Shown here: positions 51,772 to 64,000 of the stretch, piece by piece
Position numbering within the stretch: the first letter of the stretch is position 1
How the letters are laid out: each line of letters begins with the position of its first letter
From: Stomorhina lunata
Taxonomy: Eukaryota; Arthropoda; Insecta; Diptera; Rhiniidae
Assembly (NCBI GenBank): GCA_933228675.1
Contig: OW121744.1
Span: 57,493,775-57,557,774, forward strand
Direction: 5' to 3'
Length of the DNA stretch: 64,000 nucleotides
Made by a program: the position numbers and the translations under genes
Notes under the pieces: model-generated
Told to the model about the DNA's origin: nothing
What the model saw: the letters and a program-made list of their open reading frames with translations, nothing else
Databases searched by the model: none

Positions 51772-53890
51772 ATAAAATTTTTCAAAAATTTCTTATTTTT
51801 ATAGGAAATTTTTCAAAAATTTCTTATTTTTATAGGAAATTTTTCAAAAATTTCTTATTTTTATAGGAAATTTTTCAAAAATTTCTTATTTTTATAGGAA
51901 ATTTTTCAAAAATTCCTTATTTTTATAGGAAATTTTTCAAAAACTTCTTATTTTTATAGGAAATTTTTCAAAAATTTCTTATTTTTATAGGAAATTTTTT
52001 AAAAATTTCTTATTTTTATAGGAAATTTTTCAAAAATTTCTTATTTTTATAGGAAATTTTTCAAAAATTTCTTATTTTTATAGAAAATTTTTCAAAAATT
52101 TCTTATTTTTATAGGAAATTTTTCAAAAATTTCTTATTTTTATAGGAAATTTTTCAAAAATTTCTTATTTTTATAGGAAATTTTTAAAAATTTCTTATTT
52201 TTATAGGAAATTTTTCAAAAATTTCTTATTTTTATAGGAAATTTTTCAAAAATTTCTTATTTTTATAGGAAATTTTTCAAAAATTTCTTATTTTTATAGG
52301 AAATTTTTCAAAAATTTCTTATTTTTATAGGAAATTTTTCAAAAATTTCTTATTTTTATAGGAAATTTTTCAAAAATTTCTTATTTTTATAGGAAATTTT
52401 TCAAAAATTTCTTATTTTTATAGGAAATTTTTCAAAAATTTCTTATTTTTATAGGAAATTTTTCAAAAATTTCTTATTTTTATAGGAAATTTTTCAAAAA
52501 TTTCTTATTTTTATAGGAAATTTTTTCAAAAATTTCTTATTTTTATAGGAAATTTTTCAAAAATTTCTTATTTTTACAGGAAATTTTTCAAAAATTTCTT
52601 ATTTTTATAGGAAATTTTTCAAAAATTTGTTATTTTTATAGGAAATTTTTCAAAAATTTATTTTTATAGGAAATTTGTCAAAAATTTCTTATTTTTATAG
52701 GAAATTTTTCAAAAATTTCTTATTTTTATAGGAAATTTTTCAAAAATTTCTTATTTTTATAGGAAATTTTTCAAAAATTTCTTATTTTTATAGGAAATTT
52801 TTCAAAAATTTCTTATTTTTATAGGAAATTTTTCAAAAATTTCTTGTTTTTATAGGAAATTTTTCAAAAATTTCTTATTTTTATAGGAAATTTTTCAAAA
52901 ATTTCTTATTTTTATAGGAAATTTTTCAAAAATTTCTTATTTTTATAGGAAATTTTTCAAAAATTTCTTATTTTTATAGGAAATTTTTCAAAAATTTCTT
53001 ATTTTTATAGGAAATTTTTCAAAAATTTCTTATTTTTATAGGAAATTTTTCAAAAATTTCTTATTTTTATAGGAAATTTTTCAAAAATTTCTTATTTTTA
53101 TAGGAAATTTTTCAAAAATTTCTTATTTTTATAGGAAATTTTTCAAAAATTTCTTATTTTTATAGGAAATTTTTCAAAAATTTCTTATTTTTATAGGAAA
53201 TTTTTCAAAAATTTCTTATTTTTATAGGAAATTTTTCAAAAATTTCTTATTTTTATAGGAAATTTTTCAAAAATGTCTTATTTTTATAGGAAATTTTTCA
53301 AAAATGTCTTATTTTTATAGGAAATTTTTCAAAAATTTCTTATTTTTATAGGAAATTTTTCAAAAATTTCTTATTTTTATAGGAAATTTTTCAAAAATTT
53401 CTTATTTTTATAGAAACATTTTTTATTTTTATAGAAAAATTTCTTATTTTCATAGGAAAATTTTCCAAAGCTTCTTATTTTTATAGGAAATTTTTAAAAA
53501 AATTTTTTATTTTTATAGGAAACTTTTCAAAAATTTCTTATTTTTATATGAAATTTTTCATTTTTTCTAAAATTTCTTTTTTTTATAGAAAATTTCCAAA
53601 ATTTCTAATTTATATAGGAAATTTATTATTTTTATCGAAAATTTTTCAAAACTTTCTTATTTTTATAGGAATTTTTCAAAAAAAAATATTTTTATAGGAA
53701 ATTTTCAAAAATTTCTTATTTCTATAAAAAAATTGTAAAAATTTTCATATTTCTACAGGAAATTTTTCAAAATTTTTTTATTTTTATAGGAAATTTTTCC
53801 AAAATTTCTTATTTTTATAGGAAATTTTTCAAAAATTTCTTATTTTTATAGGAAATTTTTCAAAATTTTTTTATTTTTTTAGGAAATTTA
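51772..53890. repeat. satellite array 4, 31-bp period, about 68 units
   Basis: The unit is TTTTTATAGGAAATTTTTC joined to AAAAATTTCTTA, 31 bp. The left two-thirds is almost uniform. From about 53400 the units decay (deletions, ATTTTTTTAT and TTTCTAATTTATATAGG variants). There is no sequence identity with array 3 beyond the ATAG-GAAA-type core, yet the period is the same. Confidence 0.95.
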
Positions 53891-56800
53891 AAAAAAAAAA
53901 AAATTTATTTTGATACTAATGTAAAACATTTCACAAAAGTTGTATTTGATTTTCCCAAAAATAAAAAATAATATTTTCGAACAGGTTAAATCCCTTACAG
54001 TTAAAATCCCTCGTATTTAAAAATAAAAATACAGTTGTTTTTAATATGAATATTTTAAATATTATTTTTATTGGTTTTTATTTAGGCGGTGATATTAACT
54101 TGTTTAATTTTTCTTGTTGTTAGTGGTTTTTAAACTCGTATTACAATAATTTAATTTATTTCTTTGAAGATTTATAGTTTTTAATTTTATTATTTTATTC
54201 AATATTTATATAAAATTTAATTTTCTTTTTGTCAAACATTATGAAAAGGAACAAAACTTTTAATGGTATTTTATGTAAAGTGAAATATGTTTTATACATA
54301 TTTTTCGAATGATTCTGATTACTGGAATAAAAATAATTTTAATATTCATACAAAGGAGGAAGTTTAGATGTAAAAATATATTTTGATTGTTTAATAAACC
54401 AATATACATACATATTATGTATTATGTAAAATATAAAAATGTTATATTTATAATAAAAACAAATTTTAAATAATTTAAAATATACAAAAACAAATTTTGA
54501 AAATTATTTTAATTTTAAGATTCGATATGGAAATAATTTGTTAGTCTTAACTTTTTAAATAGTTTTAAGTAAAGCAAAATATTTTAGAGTACTTCCATTT
54601 TTACTAAAGATATTTTTTCTTCTATTTTTACAAAATAACTATAATAAAAAATTATATTAAATTCTAACTGTAAGTTAGATTTCTGGTAAATATGGTGATT
54701 TTTTGATTCGTTGTTTTGTGTGATTTCAACTTCATACATTCTTGTTGACAATAGTTTTTAAACAAAGCTTAGCACTAATTTTAACATATCAAAATAAAGC
54801 TAAATTTTTGTTACAAAAAAACATTCGGCAATAAGTAGTTAAAAAAAAGTAGATTAATATTTTTATAATAGGTAAATGATCGAATATATTACTAAAAACT
54901 TAAAATTAAACAAATTACGGAAATATATATAATTAATTTTGGATTATTAATCATAATACTTTTTGTGACGAAAGAAATTTTTAGCTACTTGCATTTTTAA
55001 ACTTATCATCAATTTATCATGGTAAGAGTTCATTTCATTGTTTTCCCTTAAGTTTAGCGTAACTTGATTTCTTACACGGAATTTTCTGCAAATCGCAAAT
55101 AAAAATGTTTCAATTCTTTATCTTTTTTCAATTATAAATTTTAATTCAATTACAAAATATAAAACCTTAAAAAAGTTGTTATTGAGGCTGCTATTTTTTA
55201 GTTGTTAATGATTTTGCATATAATCAGTCTTTTTTATAATTTTTTTGTTTAAATAAAATCGTTTGCTTTTTTCTTTCATATAAGGGATATCAATCAATTA
55301 TTGCTTCCTAAAGGAGACGATAAAGACAAGACAATAAAATTAAAGTTTCTTCAACAATTTTTGATTAGTATTTTAGTTATTTAGTATGTCGATACTCATC
55401 GCTAAAAGCATTCATTAGTTTCCAAGTGTTATAACTCATTTTAATGTATTATAAAGCATAATAATTTAGATTTTATTAAAGCCTTTATAACGCATTTAAT
55501 TATGCCATTATAATGTGATAATTATTTATCACATATAAAACAATTATAAAATGCATCAACGTATGTAGAAAAAATATGGACTAACAAATTCTAGTAATAA
55601 AACCTTTGGTTTCAGAAACATATTGATCTTGATCTCGTGTCAGATAATCTAAGGGGTAGTACTATTAAATTTTCTGGTACTTTGTTTTGATTTTTTTTAT
55701 ATTTTAAATGATGGTTAAAAATTAGTCCATATTCTAATCTACCTACTATTATATTGTTATAAGGTTTTGTAAAAAGTGATCCATTGTCTTCCTAATATAT
55801 AATATTAGTACTCTGGCTTAGTTTTTGTTTCATTGATTTACAACCAGTGCACAGTAGGAAATTACGGCCAAAACCCCCAAAGTTGTTCTTAATTTGATTT
55901 AATAAATTATAATGTCAGATTAGAGCTGACACTTCAAAACATGTAATCCCAAAGTTTTACCACACTGCATTGTCTACTAAGGCTGTAATAATTCCTCAAA
56001 GTTTGAATATTTATTTATATGTTCTTAATATTTGACTTATTTTGGGTCATTCTAATTTAAATTGAATACAAAATAAATGGATTTCTTTTTACTACACCTA
56101 AAATAAACACTTGATTAAAATTTATTTTAACACTTATAGGAAGATTATTGTGTGAATATGTATACATAATACAATTATTACACAAACTAATGCGAATTTA
56201 TCTATTAAACTCTTGAATTTGTTGAAATTTATAATTTTATCAATAATTTTTATAATAGCAAATGTCTTTAAGATCTCCTTACTCTCATTGATTTTATAAA
56301 ATTATGTTAAAGATCTTTTATTACTTTCATTGATCTTATAAAATTATGTTAAAAAAAAAATAATAAATTATTTTAATGTTTGACACTTTTGAAAAAAAAG
56401 TAATAATAAATTATTATAAAATTTTATTCTAAATTACTATTTACAACAATATAAAAATGTACAGTATACGAAAATGTTTTAGAAAATTATAATTATAATG
56501 AAATGAAATTAAAATAAAGTTTTTCTTTATTAATTTCACTTTTACTTTTTACATAAAATTTCAATTATTATGTTTTTTAAAATTTGTTTCAATATTTTTT
56601 ATATTATGTAATTTTTACAGCTTTAATTTTAAAAATTTGAAAATGTACACAACTTTATTTAAGTTTAACAGCAAATAGCGTATTTACATTTTTATTGTAT
56701 TTTATGGCCTAACGTGGTCTTTAAAGGACAGAAATAAATCCTAAGATACACCTTTAATATTTTTTCAAAATTCATCAGGAAACAAAGTTTTATAAAATCG

Positions 56801-57718
56801 CAAAAAAATCTTTTTTAAGGTTAAAACTTTTTTTTCTTTGCTTTAATGTGTTTTTAAACATTATTATTTGTATTTATACTATTTTGAAACATGGGTATAA
56901 TGCTTGTTATTGACAGAAGATAGGCCTTCTTATAAAGGTACATCGAGGAATGGATGTCCCTAAAATATATATATATTTTTTTCAATAAATTGTAAAATTG
57001 GATTAAGTTTGGTTTTATCAAAAAAAAAAACTATTTATTACAATAATAAATTATTGTAATAAATTGGGATCTTAGTGCAATACACTACAGTAAAACTTTT
57101 TAATTAAATATTTTATGTCCCATAAATTTTGAAAAACCAATTTTAAAAAATTTTTCCTGAACAATTTAACTTGGCGTTAAAAATTTATATGTTTTATTGT
57201 TGTTTTTCTATTAGGGAAATAGGAATAAATTTTATCTGTTAGAGAATTTTAACGAATCTTTACTATTGCTGTTAAACCAATATAAAAATATAACTTTGTG
57301 CTAAATAAAATATATTTATATACTCAGAAAATAATTGAAGTTATATACTTAATACTCTTAAAAATCTATGATAAACTTGCCTAAATTAAAATTATTGTAA
57401 TACATAATTATAATAATAATAATAAAATATAAACTATTTATTAACATTTTGCTTAGCCAGTTTTTTTTGTTTCTCTGTTCTTACCTTTGAATCCCTTAAA
57501 ATTGTTATAATAATAATAATTATGAAGCATGATGTGGTTGATGATAGAATCGGCATAAACGAAATAGAGGATACATCTTTCAATTTGTTGTTTAGTCCTT
57601 TTTAAGTTTTTTATTGGAATTTGGGTGTTGTGTGGGAAGTATTTATGTGTGTGTGGGTATTTCCTATATAATATTTTGCTGCACTATTTTTTTTTATATT
57701 GAATTGCATTAAAATTAT
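53891..57718. other. AT-rich 3' flank of RYBP, likely including its 3' UTR
   Basis: No open frame of note. The minus-strand RYBP transcript must end somewhere here; many AATAAA-type signals (TTTATT on the plus strand) make the poly(A) site impossible to choose by eye. A Penelope-like fragment lies at 57005-57125. Confidence 0.5.
57005..57125 (+). mobile_element. Penelope-like element fragment, inverted
   Basis: It is the complement of the 48780-48910 block: AATAAATTATTGTAATAAAT, TTAGTGCAATACACTACAGT and AAAACTTTTTAATTAAA. Like the copy at 19990 it ends at GGTTTTATCAAAA, before the ribozyme. Confidence 0.7.
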
Positions 57719-60700
57719 TTAACTTCGAGAATCATTACTCTCACTAAAACTTTGCTCGCTAGATTCTCGTCTACTACCCACTGGTTTTGGCTTGTATTCC
57801 GTAATGAATACAGTCACGGAATTGACAGTGACTTCTCTTGTTTGGGCCGTTGAACGATCAACATTTTTTAAGCGGGCTGGATATTTTTTATGCTTATGTT
57901 TATCGTGGCCGGAGCTACTGTGGCGCGAGCCGGATGCGGATTTATTGCCGTTTGGCATGGCTCCTGATGCACCGGGTAATGTGGCAGCTTGTTGGGCGAC
58001 GAGGGCAGAATTAAGGCGTGGTTTACGTGTGGAAGTACCTTCAAATGAAATTTTTTGTTTGAAATTAATATTTTTATGTAAAAATTTAAATAAAAATTCA
58101 TCATATTCAAAAAATTGAAAAAAATTTGAAATTAGGAAAGGTTTGAACGAAATATAAATTTTGAATTTGAGTTTTAAATCAGACTGTGCTAAATGCATAC
58201 AGATGCTGATCTGAAGAAAATTTAGAATAAACTAAATTTAGTGTGAATGTATTGTGTGTTTAAAAAAAATGCTTTAAAGTAAAAAAGCTTAAATATTTTT
58301 GTTAGATTATAAGGAAATAAATTTCCAAAACTTTTTTATCATTGAAGAACTTTTAAATAAAAGTAAGTAATTGTGAAAAATGGATGTAAAATTAAGTATT
58401 AAAAAAAGGTCAAAAACTCCAAAAAATAACAAAAAAAATCTTTTTTTGTAAACCTATAGATAAGCATTATAAAAATGTCTAACTTAAAATTCTCATCTCA
58501 CAATTTTGCAATTTAAATCAATATGTTTTTTTCTGGGAATCTGTTAAGATATAGGCCACGGTTCTTGTAAATGTAACACTCTGGTTTGTTCTATTGTTTT
58601 GAAAAAATGTGGACGAAGTATTCCAGTTTAGGTTATTACAAATTTCATTTCGAATTGCTTTTATTATTGAATATCCTTTTTTAAAAGTACTCCCGATTGT
58701 ACCTCTATTAAATAATTTCATTATGTCATACACTAGAAATTAAATAAATGATGCATATAAGATCCTATACTGTGTAAAAGGGTAAAGCCCAAAGTTACCG
58801 AAATAGTTGGGTCCTACCAATGTGGCTTTAGACCTAGTAAATCTACAATTGTCATGATTTTTACACTACGTCAAATCCTGGAGAAATACAAATATCACTT
58901 CGTTCACTACAAGCCTGCTTTTGACAGCCCGATACGAACGAAGTTGTTTAAAGCAATGTCTGAGTTCGGAATTCATTATCATTATCTTCATAGAATGATG
59001 TTATGCAGGATGACATTAACTAATCCAACCTCATCAATTAAAAAAGGTAAGAGCATATTTATGTCCTTTATAACTAAACGGGGATTCAGGCAAGGAGTTT
59101 ATCATGCTATCTCTTTAATATTGTGTTAGAGAAAATCTTGCGAGATGCTGCAATTAACACAACTGGAACATTTTTCAACAGAAAACACATGCTACTTGCG
59201 TTTGCGAAGACATTGATATCCTGGGGTGCACACAGCGCGAGGCGACTGTAGTCTTTTTAAGTATTGATAAGGATCCAAAGAAAATGGGTCTAGTTGTCAA
59301 CGAATTAAAAATAAAAATGATGGTTTCTACAAGCAGACATTACACAAGAATTGAACCATATGTGATCGTTGAGAACTATAGATTCAAAGTTGTAAAATAA
59401 TTATATTACGTAGAATTAGACTTGTCAACCGATGCTTTTGGCCTAAGCAGGCAACTAACAAATAAAGCTTTCTCTGTAAGAACTAAAATTACGCGCTAAA
59501 AACGGTTATACTACCCGTTTTATTATATGGTGCTGAATCATGGGTGCTTGCACAGGCAGATGATGTTGTTCTTGGAGTTTTTGAAAGGAAGATTCTACGA
59601 AAAATCTTTAAAATTCGACAACATGCGCACAAAATCGAAGCGCACGGAATTCTAAAATATGCTCGGCCTTTAACCTTAACAGGTTGTAAATATAGGCCAA
59701 TCAAGTAAGTAAGTACATATGTAAATAGGTTGTAAACCCAAATTCATGGAACTATAAAGCGAAAAGTGTGTGTTTTTTAGGCCCTTAAAAAACTTTCAAT
59801 ATACATTACGCGAAAATACAAATTTAAGAACATTTGCTAAGTAAAATATGTCACAAAAACAAGGGCATATGGATTTAAAAAAATTTAATAAATTAATTAA
59901 CACAACATATTTACAAAAATTATAAAATGAAATTTCTTATTATTCATTTTATACAATTTTTTGATTGGCCAGAAAGACATCAACAGACCAAAATATTTCG
60001 TCCTCCAAGTTTAAACGTGCCTTGGTATTTAGAGGGTTAAATAAATATAAATTAATCAGAACTTTTGAGATAGAACAAATAGCTATCAGAGTGTTGTGGT
60101 CCAGTTGATGAGACCATTGGCAAATTCAATTTTTAATATGAACTTTACTAAGAATTTTATTTGTTTATTTTTCTTATGTTTTTGCAAATTTAGGTTGTTA
60201 TTAAATAAAATGGGTTATAATCCAAATGTGTTTGCCACAAAAACTAAAAGGGATGTATGTTCTGAATCCTGAAATTCTAAGAAGATTGAGAGATGTTCGT
60301 CTGCCTGTCTGTCTGTTGAAAGCACGATATGTCCCAAACGAAAGGAGCTGGGTCACTAAAACTTGGCAAAGATATTCTTCATTTCTTAGAGTTTTACCTA
60401 AGTACTAGGAAGCGTATACAATTTTATCGAAATCATCACATACAGCCATAGCTCCCATACAAAACAATTATGGAAGCAGCCCAATTTTCAACTGAAATAC
60501 ATTTAAATGCCAAAAAATGAAAAACTAAAATAGATATGTCCACTAAATTTAGCACAAGGAAGATTTTTGTAACAATTGGTCTCCATTTGACCAAGCTCCA
60601 ATATATATAATGACCACACAAAAAAATGTATACTTTTCTTAAAGATCATTTAATTCTCTTTAGACATACATTAAAAAAGTTACGTATTAAGAAAAGGACA

Positions 60701-63311
60701 TCAAAAAAAAAAAAAAAAACACCACTTTTAATTCGTAGACCACTTTTAATTCGTACAGTCACCTATTTTTATAGTTAGAATTGTGTTGTTGTTGTTGTAA
60801 CTGCGATATTATTGTTAATATCACAGAAGTGGCAGTCCTTGGTCGAAATCCTGAGATTTCCGAGTCGTTCCGGTACGAAGAACCGACTGCCGTGGGAACG
60901 TAGAATTGTGTTACGCCACCTTTGCTTTTAAAAACGGTCTCGATCAGCTTTGGTAAGGTCCTCGTGTTCATTGCGAAGTTTTCTTTTGTGTTCATTGCGA
61001 AGTTTTCTTTTCATAATATCCCACAAATTTTCTATCGGAATAAGGTCTGGACTAGAAGATGACCAATCTATGACCTCGATTCTATTTTCTTCAAGACACT
61101 TTTTCGTTTTTATTTGCAGAATGATAATTTCGATACCGATGGTATCAGATTTTCCTCTAGAGTTTTTGTATATTTGCATTCACGATTCCAAATATGAAAT
61201 GGAGATGACCGACACCTTTTGAGGACAGACCCCATACCCTAACGCTATCTGGAATCTTGACTACGCTTTAAGCAGCCTTTGCTGTATGTGCTTTTACGTA
61301 TTAGCCTTTTTCTTGAATCGCCAAAACATACATCAAACTTGGTTTCGTCGCTAAAGATAATGCTGTCCCATTGCCGTTATATACAAGAGCGTCTCTCTTT
61401 AGGCCATATTAGGCGTTTTTCATTTGATGCGCGATAAGCAATGACATTTTCTTGGTCTAACAAAATTATATAAACTATCAAGTAATAACTGGTGTACGAA
61501 TTAATAGTAGTTAGGGCTCGTACATATATAAATAGCACTATCTCCAAATAAAGAAAAAAATGTTTTTATATTAAAAAACATTTCACCCTTCGTATTTTGT
61601 GCTTAACCACTATTTCATATCACGGCTTCTCGTCTGCGACTTATACTTTCGACGATTTTTTGCATTTTGCTTCCTGTGCTGCCGACCACAGAATGTCCAT
61701 GTTTTTATAATTTTGCGTTTTCAAACTTGACTTCCTTCCAAAAATTCTCTATTGGATTTCAGTCGGGGCACTGGGCTGGCCAATCCAAAACGTCTATCTT
61801 TTCTGCTTTCTGGTATGGGATGCATTTTCTTGCCCTGGCTTAAGGCTATCACTTAACACTACAGGTAAAATATTTCAAAATCACAAAAAACAAAATTTCA
61901 ATATAAAAATATTTTTTCTCTTATTTGGAAATTGTGCTTTTTATGTGTCCAAATCACTTCAGTGGTGTTTTTACTTTTGTATGAATAAATTTAAATTTAA
62001 GTTTATATCAATGTTAAAAATGTCTAATAAACCTTAAGAAAAAAACCAAAAATTTGTATTTTTTAATAATTTCCCCTATAGTTACAGAAGAAAGAACTCT
62101 TGGTGATGATATCTTGGGTATGATATGTCCATAGCTGTATTTATGTGTATGAAAAGTTTATGCCGAATTCTTTTCCGGAAGTGCAATTCTATGGGAGTAG
62201 TAAATGATATAAGAAGTATACAGCTCTTCCTTAAAATGGCTGTGCCAAATTTCAGCTCAAAAAGTGACTCTTTAAGTTAACACAAACATGGGAGTAAAAC
62301 TTCTATTTCCATGCGTTACAAACATATGCACAAAACCAATTTAACCATTCTACCTGTGGTGGTAAAGGATAAAACTAGCTTCCTATAGAAGTAGCTTTCT
62401 AAATTGTATTCGATTAAATATAATTATGATGAATTATAATGTTTCAAGTCACTGGGAATCATTAGTATTAAAAAATCGGAATGGAGAACAAAACAGATGT
62501 TTTTTAAACACGATTCGCTTTTGCAAAAGTACATGTGTTATAAATATCATATATGAACATATTACAAAACTCAAACTATCTATGCACTTTTTTAATTCAT
62601 AAAAATGTCCTTAGAAAACTACTAAAAAATTGTACTATTCAAGGTCATTTCGTTTTATTTCCCTTTAGACAACCTTCGGAAGACGGCCGGCTTTAAATAG
62701 AACAAGATTTTCTGTATACGTACAAATAAACAACATAGAAATATGCACAATATTTATCAGGAATTTTTATGTCATCCGCAGATGGTAAAAACTTATATAG
62801 AATATACCTACATACACCCTAATTAAAACTATTAAATGGAATTAAATTAAAGAATCATTTAACAATAAATTATCCATTTGGCAGATGATTTTAGTTGTTT
62901 GAAAATTATGCATTTCTCCACTTTCTTTTCCCCCTAGACTTTATTTTGATACTACAATAACAAATACATATAGATTGACCTGTTTCGTAGATTAAAAACA
63001 AATAGTAAAAGTGGGGAAGAAAGGGAGATGGAAAAACCGCACACACATTGTTTTTTTTAATTTTAATTCTTACCACCCCCAAACGCCGCCTTCTTTATCA
63101 CTTTTGCTACAAAAATTTATAGATTTTCATTATTTATTATTTATACTATTTGTTAAACGATTTTGGGTCACTCACCTTTACGGACGTCGCACATTCGACA
63201 TTTAAATGCCTCGGCCGAGTTCCTGTAAGTGCAGACACTGCAGTCCCAGAAATTTTCTTCAATGACTTTCGATTGTCGCTTTCTTCTCACTGGCGACTTC
63301 TTGTGATCCAT
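57719..63311 (-). CDS. RYBP: RYBP, RING1- and YY1-binding protein, two coding exons
   Basis: A nuclear adaptor of Polycomb repressive complex 1: in animals RYBP binds RING1-type ubiquitin ligases and DNA-binding factors, and its zinc finger binds ubiquitinated histone H2A. Coding exon 1 is 63176-63311 (ATG at 63311, [13 protein letters not shown]), with donor GTGAGT. Exon 2 is 57719-58038, with acceptor TTTGAAG, stop TAA at 57719. The spliced frame gives 151 residues. Residues 22-41 hold the RanBP2/NZF finger (W22, C24, C27, C38, C41; [11 protein letters not shown]). A Ser/Gly/His/Lys-rich linker spans about 68-97. Residues 98-130 ([30 protein letters not shown]) are the conserved RING1-binding region. 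A Ser-rich tail follows. No break or odd residue is seen. The 5.1-kb intron is packed with mobile elements. Identity is inferred from protein motifs and is very likely. Confidence 0.95.
58039..58767. other. RYBP intron, 3' part, no element recognised
   Basis: AT-rich, including the polypyrimidine/acceptor region next to exon 2. A 71-codon minus-strand frame at 58518-58733 ([15 protein letters not shown]) is not recognised. Confidence 0.5.
58768..59716 (+). pseudogene. RTE-like family A retrotransposon, RT remnant, in the RYBP intron
   Basis: Antisense to RYBP. Frames read [63 protein letters not shown]-like pieces and then (from 59500) [30 protein letters not shown]. The RT order is clear, but the catalytic YADD box is lost and stops and shifts are frequent. 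After KILRKIF the coding end is deleted, joining to the shared 3' untranslated block. The tail is AAGTAAGTAAGT at 59703-59714. Confidence 0.82.
59717..60224. other. RYBP intron, unassigned
   Basis: AT-rich, nothing recognised. Confidence 0.5.
60225..60720 (-). repeat. dispersed-repeat fragment in the RYBP intron
   Basis: The left end has a GAATCCTGAAATTCTAAG / TCGTCTGCCTGTCTGTCTG order and GAAAGGAGCT; further right comes CATAGCTCCCATAC and GCCAAAAAATGA. These match the reverse complement of the 1.6-kb family (CATAAGGATTCAGAA, GACGGACAGACGG, ATGGGAGCTATGG). Confidence 0.6.
60745..61503 (-). mobile_element. decayed Tc1-like element in the RYBP intron
   Basis: The possible inverted ends are TTAATTCGTACAG at the left and the complement of TTAATTCGTACAC at the right. 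The minus-strand relic reads [31 protein letters not shown] and [15 protein letters not shown]. The SPDLNPIENLW-type motif with its third catalytic acid is typical of Tc1-like transposases. A 21-bp duplication repeats RKLRNEH. Further upstream, stops abound. A retroposon tail (60780-60908) lies inside its 3' end. Confidence 0.7.
60780..60908 (-). mobile_element. retroposon 3' end with a CAA-repeat tail
   Basis: On the minus strand CGTTCCCACGGCAGTCGG, TACCGGAACGACTCGG and GGACTGCCACTTCTGTGATA lead into ACAACAACAACAACAC (complement at 60783-60799). A GC-rich body with a trinucleotide tail suggests a SINE or non-LTR 3' end. Only one copy is in the window. Confidence 0.45.
61600..61850 (-). pseudogene. 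second Tc1-like transposase relic
   Basis: Minus-strand reading gives [13 protein letters not shown], a stop, then [14 protein letters not shown] and, further on, [32 protein letters not shown] is the Tc1 motif around the third catalytic residue. It comes from a different Tc1 lineage than the element just left of it. Confidence 0.7.
62080..62375 (+). repeat. 3' fragment of the hairpin-ended dispersed repeat
   Basis: ATGGGAGTAGTAAATGATAT, CTATTTCCATGCGTTACAAA, CATATGCACAAAACC, ATTCTACCTGTGGTGG and TAAAGGATAAAA follow the order of 22800-23104. Confidence 0.65.
62376..63175. other. RYBP intron, 5' part
   Basis: AT-rich, with no element recognised. It ends at the exon 1 donor (GTGAGT, minus strand, 63175-63170). 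Confidence 0.5.
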
Positions 63312-64000
63312 AATAGTTTTGTCTTACGTTAAATAAGATCCGGGCGGGCTGTCTGTCCTGTTGGTGTTTCTTACACACTGGCGTCGTCTTTCTTCCTACA
63401 ACAACCGCAGTAGCAGCAGTCCATGAAGACGACGACGTAAAATTCTTTTTTATTGAACAAAATTATTTTTTCTGCTTTTAAGCTTATTAGGGGCCTCGAC
63501 TTTATTATTTGTATTTAGCGTTCTAAACGCGAAAAGTTCTTTACACTGCAGTTAACTATACTTGGAAAATTAATTTAATTGCTTTTATTTGCAGTAAAAA
63601 ATCCATATAAATTTTCACTATATTTTTCTCCTCACAAAAAAAAAGGAAATTTTTCTCAAAGTAACAGTGATGCCAAGTTGTAAATGTATGCTTTGTTGTC
63701 AGTGCTGCAAAGTTAGTAAAGTACAGACCGCTAGCACATTTCAAATTGATTTGAATGAAGCCCTTCAAATTCGTCGGCAATAAAAACATTGCATCAAATC
63801 ATCAAGCGTCTTTGCCAAACTTTCCTTTGCAAAAGTTTTACCAAGTTACTATGTAAACTTTGCAGTGTTGATAAGTGATTTAATTATTGAAGGAATCAGT
63901 TTTATTCATACATTGACAATTAGATGGCGCAATATGAAATTTTATGATTAAAAATTGTTAATTTTACTGATATTGATTAAAAATTATAAAATAAAAAAAT
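63312..64000 (-). promoter_or_regulatory. RYBP 5' leader and upstream DNA
   Basis: Directly upstream of the ATG (63312-63450) the minus strand is of mixed composition, with ACGTCGTCGTCTTCATGG and ACGACGCCAGTGTG blocks, as expected for a 5' UTR. No TATA box or clear initiator could be chosen. Beyond about 63450 the DNA becomes AT-rich again. Confidence 0.4.

Noticed and set aside
57719..58198. A 159-codon protein starting in the AT-rich DNA upstream of RYBP exon 2
   Set aside because: Its first 50 codons are intron sequence. The splice acceptor at 58039-58041 and the zinc-finger exon at 63176-63311 give the proper RYBP reading.

Overview
The window is AT-rich insect DNA, most likely from a higher (calyptrate-type) fly. 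The evidence is the one host gene, an intact two-exon RYBP ortholog, together with the kinds of mobile elements present. Species cannot be fixed from the sequence. Apart from RYBP, almost everything I can interpret is mobile DNA or satellite DNA. No bacterial-type operon, CRISPR array or viral gene was seen.

Layout. 1-7.8 kb: tRNA-derived SINE copies, 3' ends of an RTE-like retrotransposon, a full-length unclassified 1.6 kb repeat, a TTA-flanked inverted-repeat element, and a 132-bp tandem array beside a Helitron-like 3' hairpin. 7.8-11.2 kb: a nest of elements (a hAT-like element containing a second hAT-like element, containing an RTE tail, containing a mariner). 11.3-19.5 kb: a second TTA-flanked element, a broken reverse transcriptase, a 9-residue coding repeat, a mariner with an intact 361-codon frame, an inverted second 132-bp array, and a 59-bp piggyBac-type mini-element. 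20-32 kb: three large arrays with 30- or 31-bp periods. 32.2-34.1 kb: a 1.9 kb inverted-repeat element with a long foldback and a four-exon SAM-like pseudogene. 35-48 kb: a graveyard of non-LTR retrotransposons and mariners, plus a hAT-type mini-element with TATCGATA motifs. 48.3-49.0 kb: a tandem Penelope-like unit with two hammerhead ribozymes. 51.8-53.9 kb: a fourth 31-bp array. 57.7-63.3 kb: RYBP, minus strand, with a 5.1 kb intron full of elements.

How it fits together. RYBP is the only sequence with a clear cellular job (Polycomb/RING1 partner). The remainder records successive insertions, and in several places the order can be read from nesting. The most unusual items are the tandem hammerhead-ribozyme unit (retrozyme-like, 488-bp spacing), the SAM-gene-carrying element with a foldback terminus, and four arrays with different sequence but nearly the same period. 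All family calls come from motifs recognised by eye; none was checked by database search.
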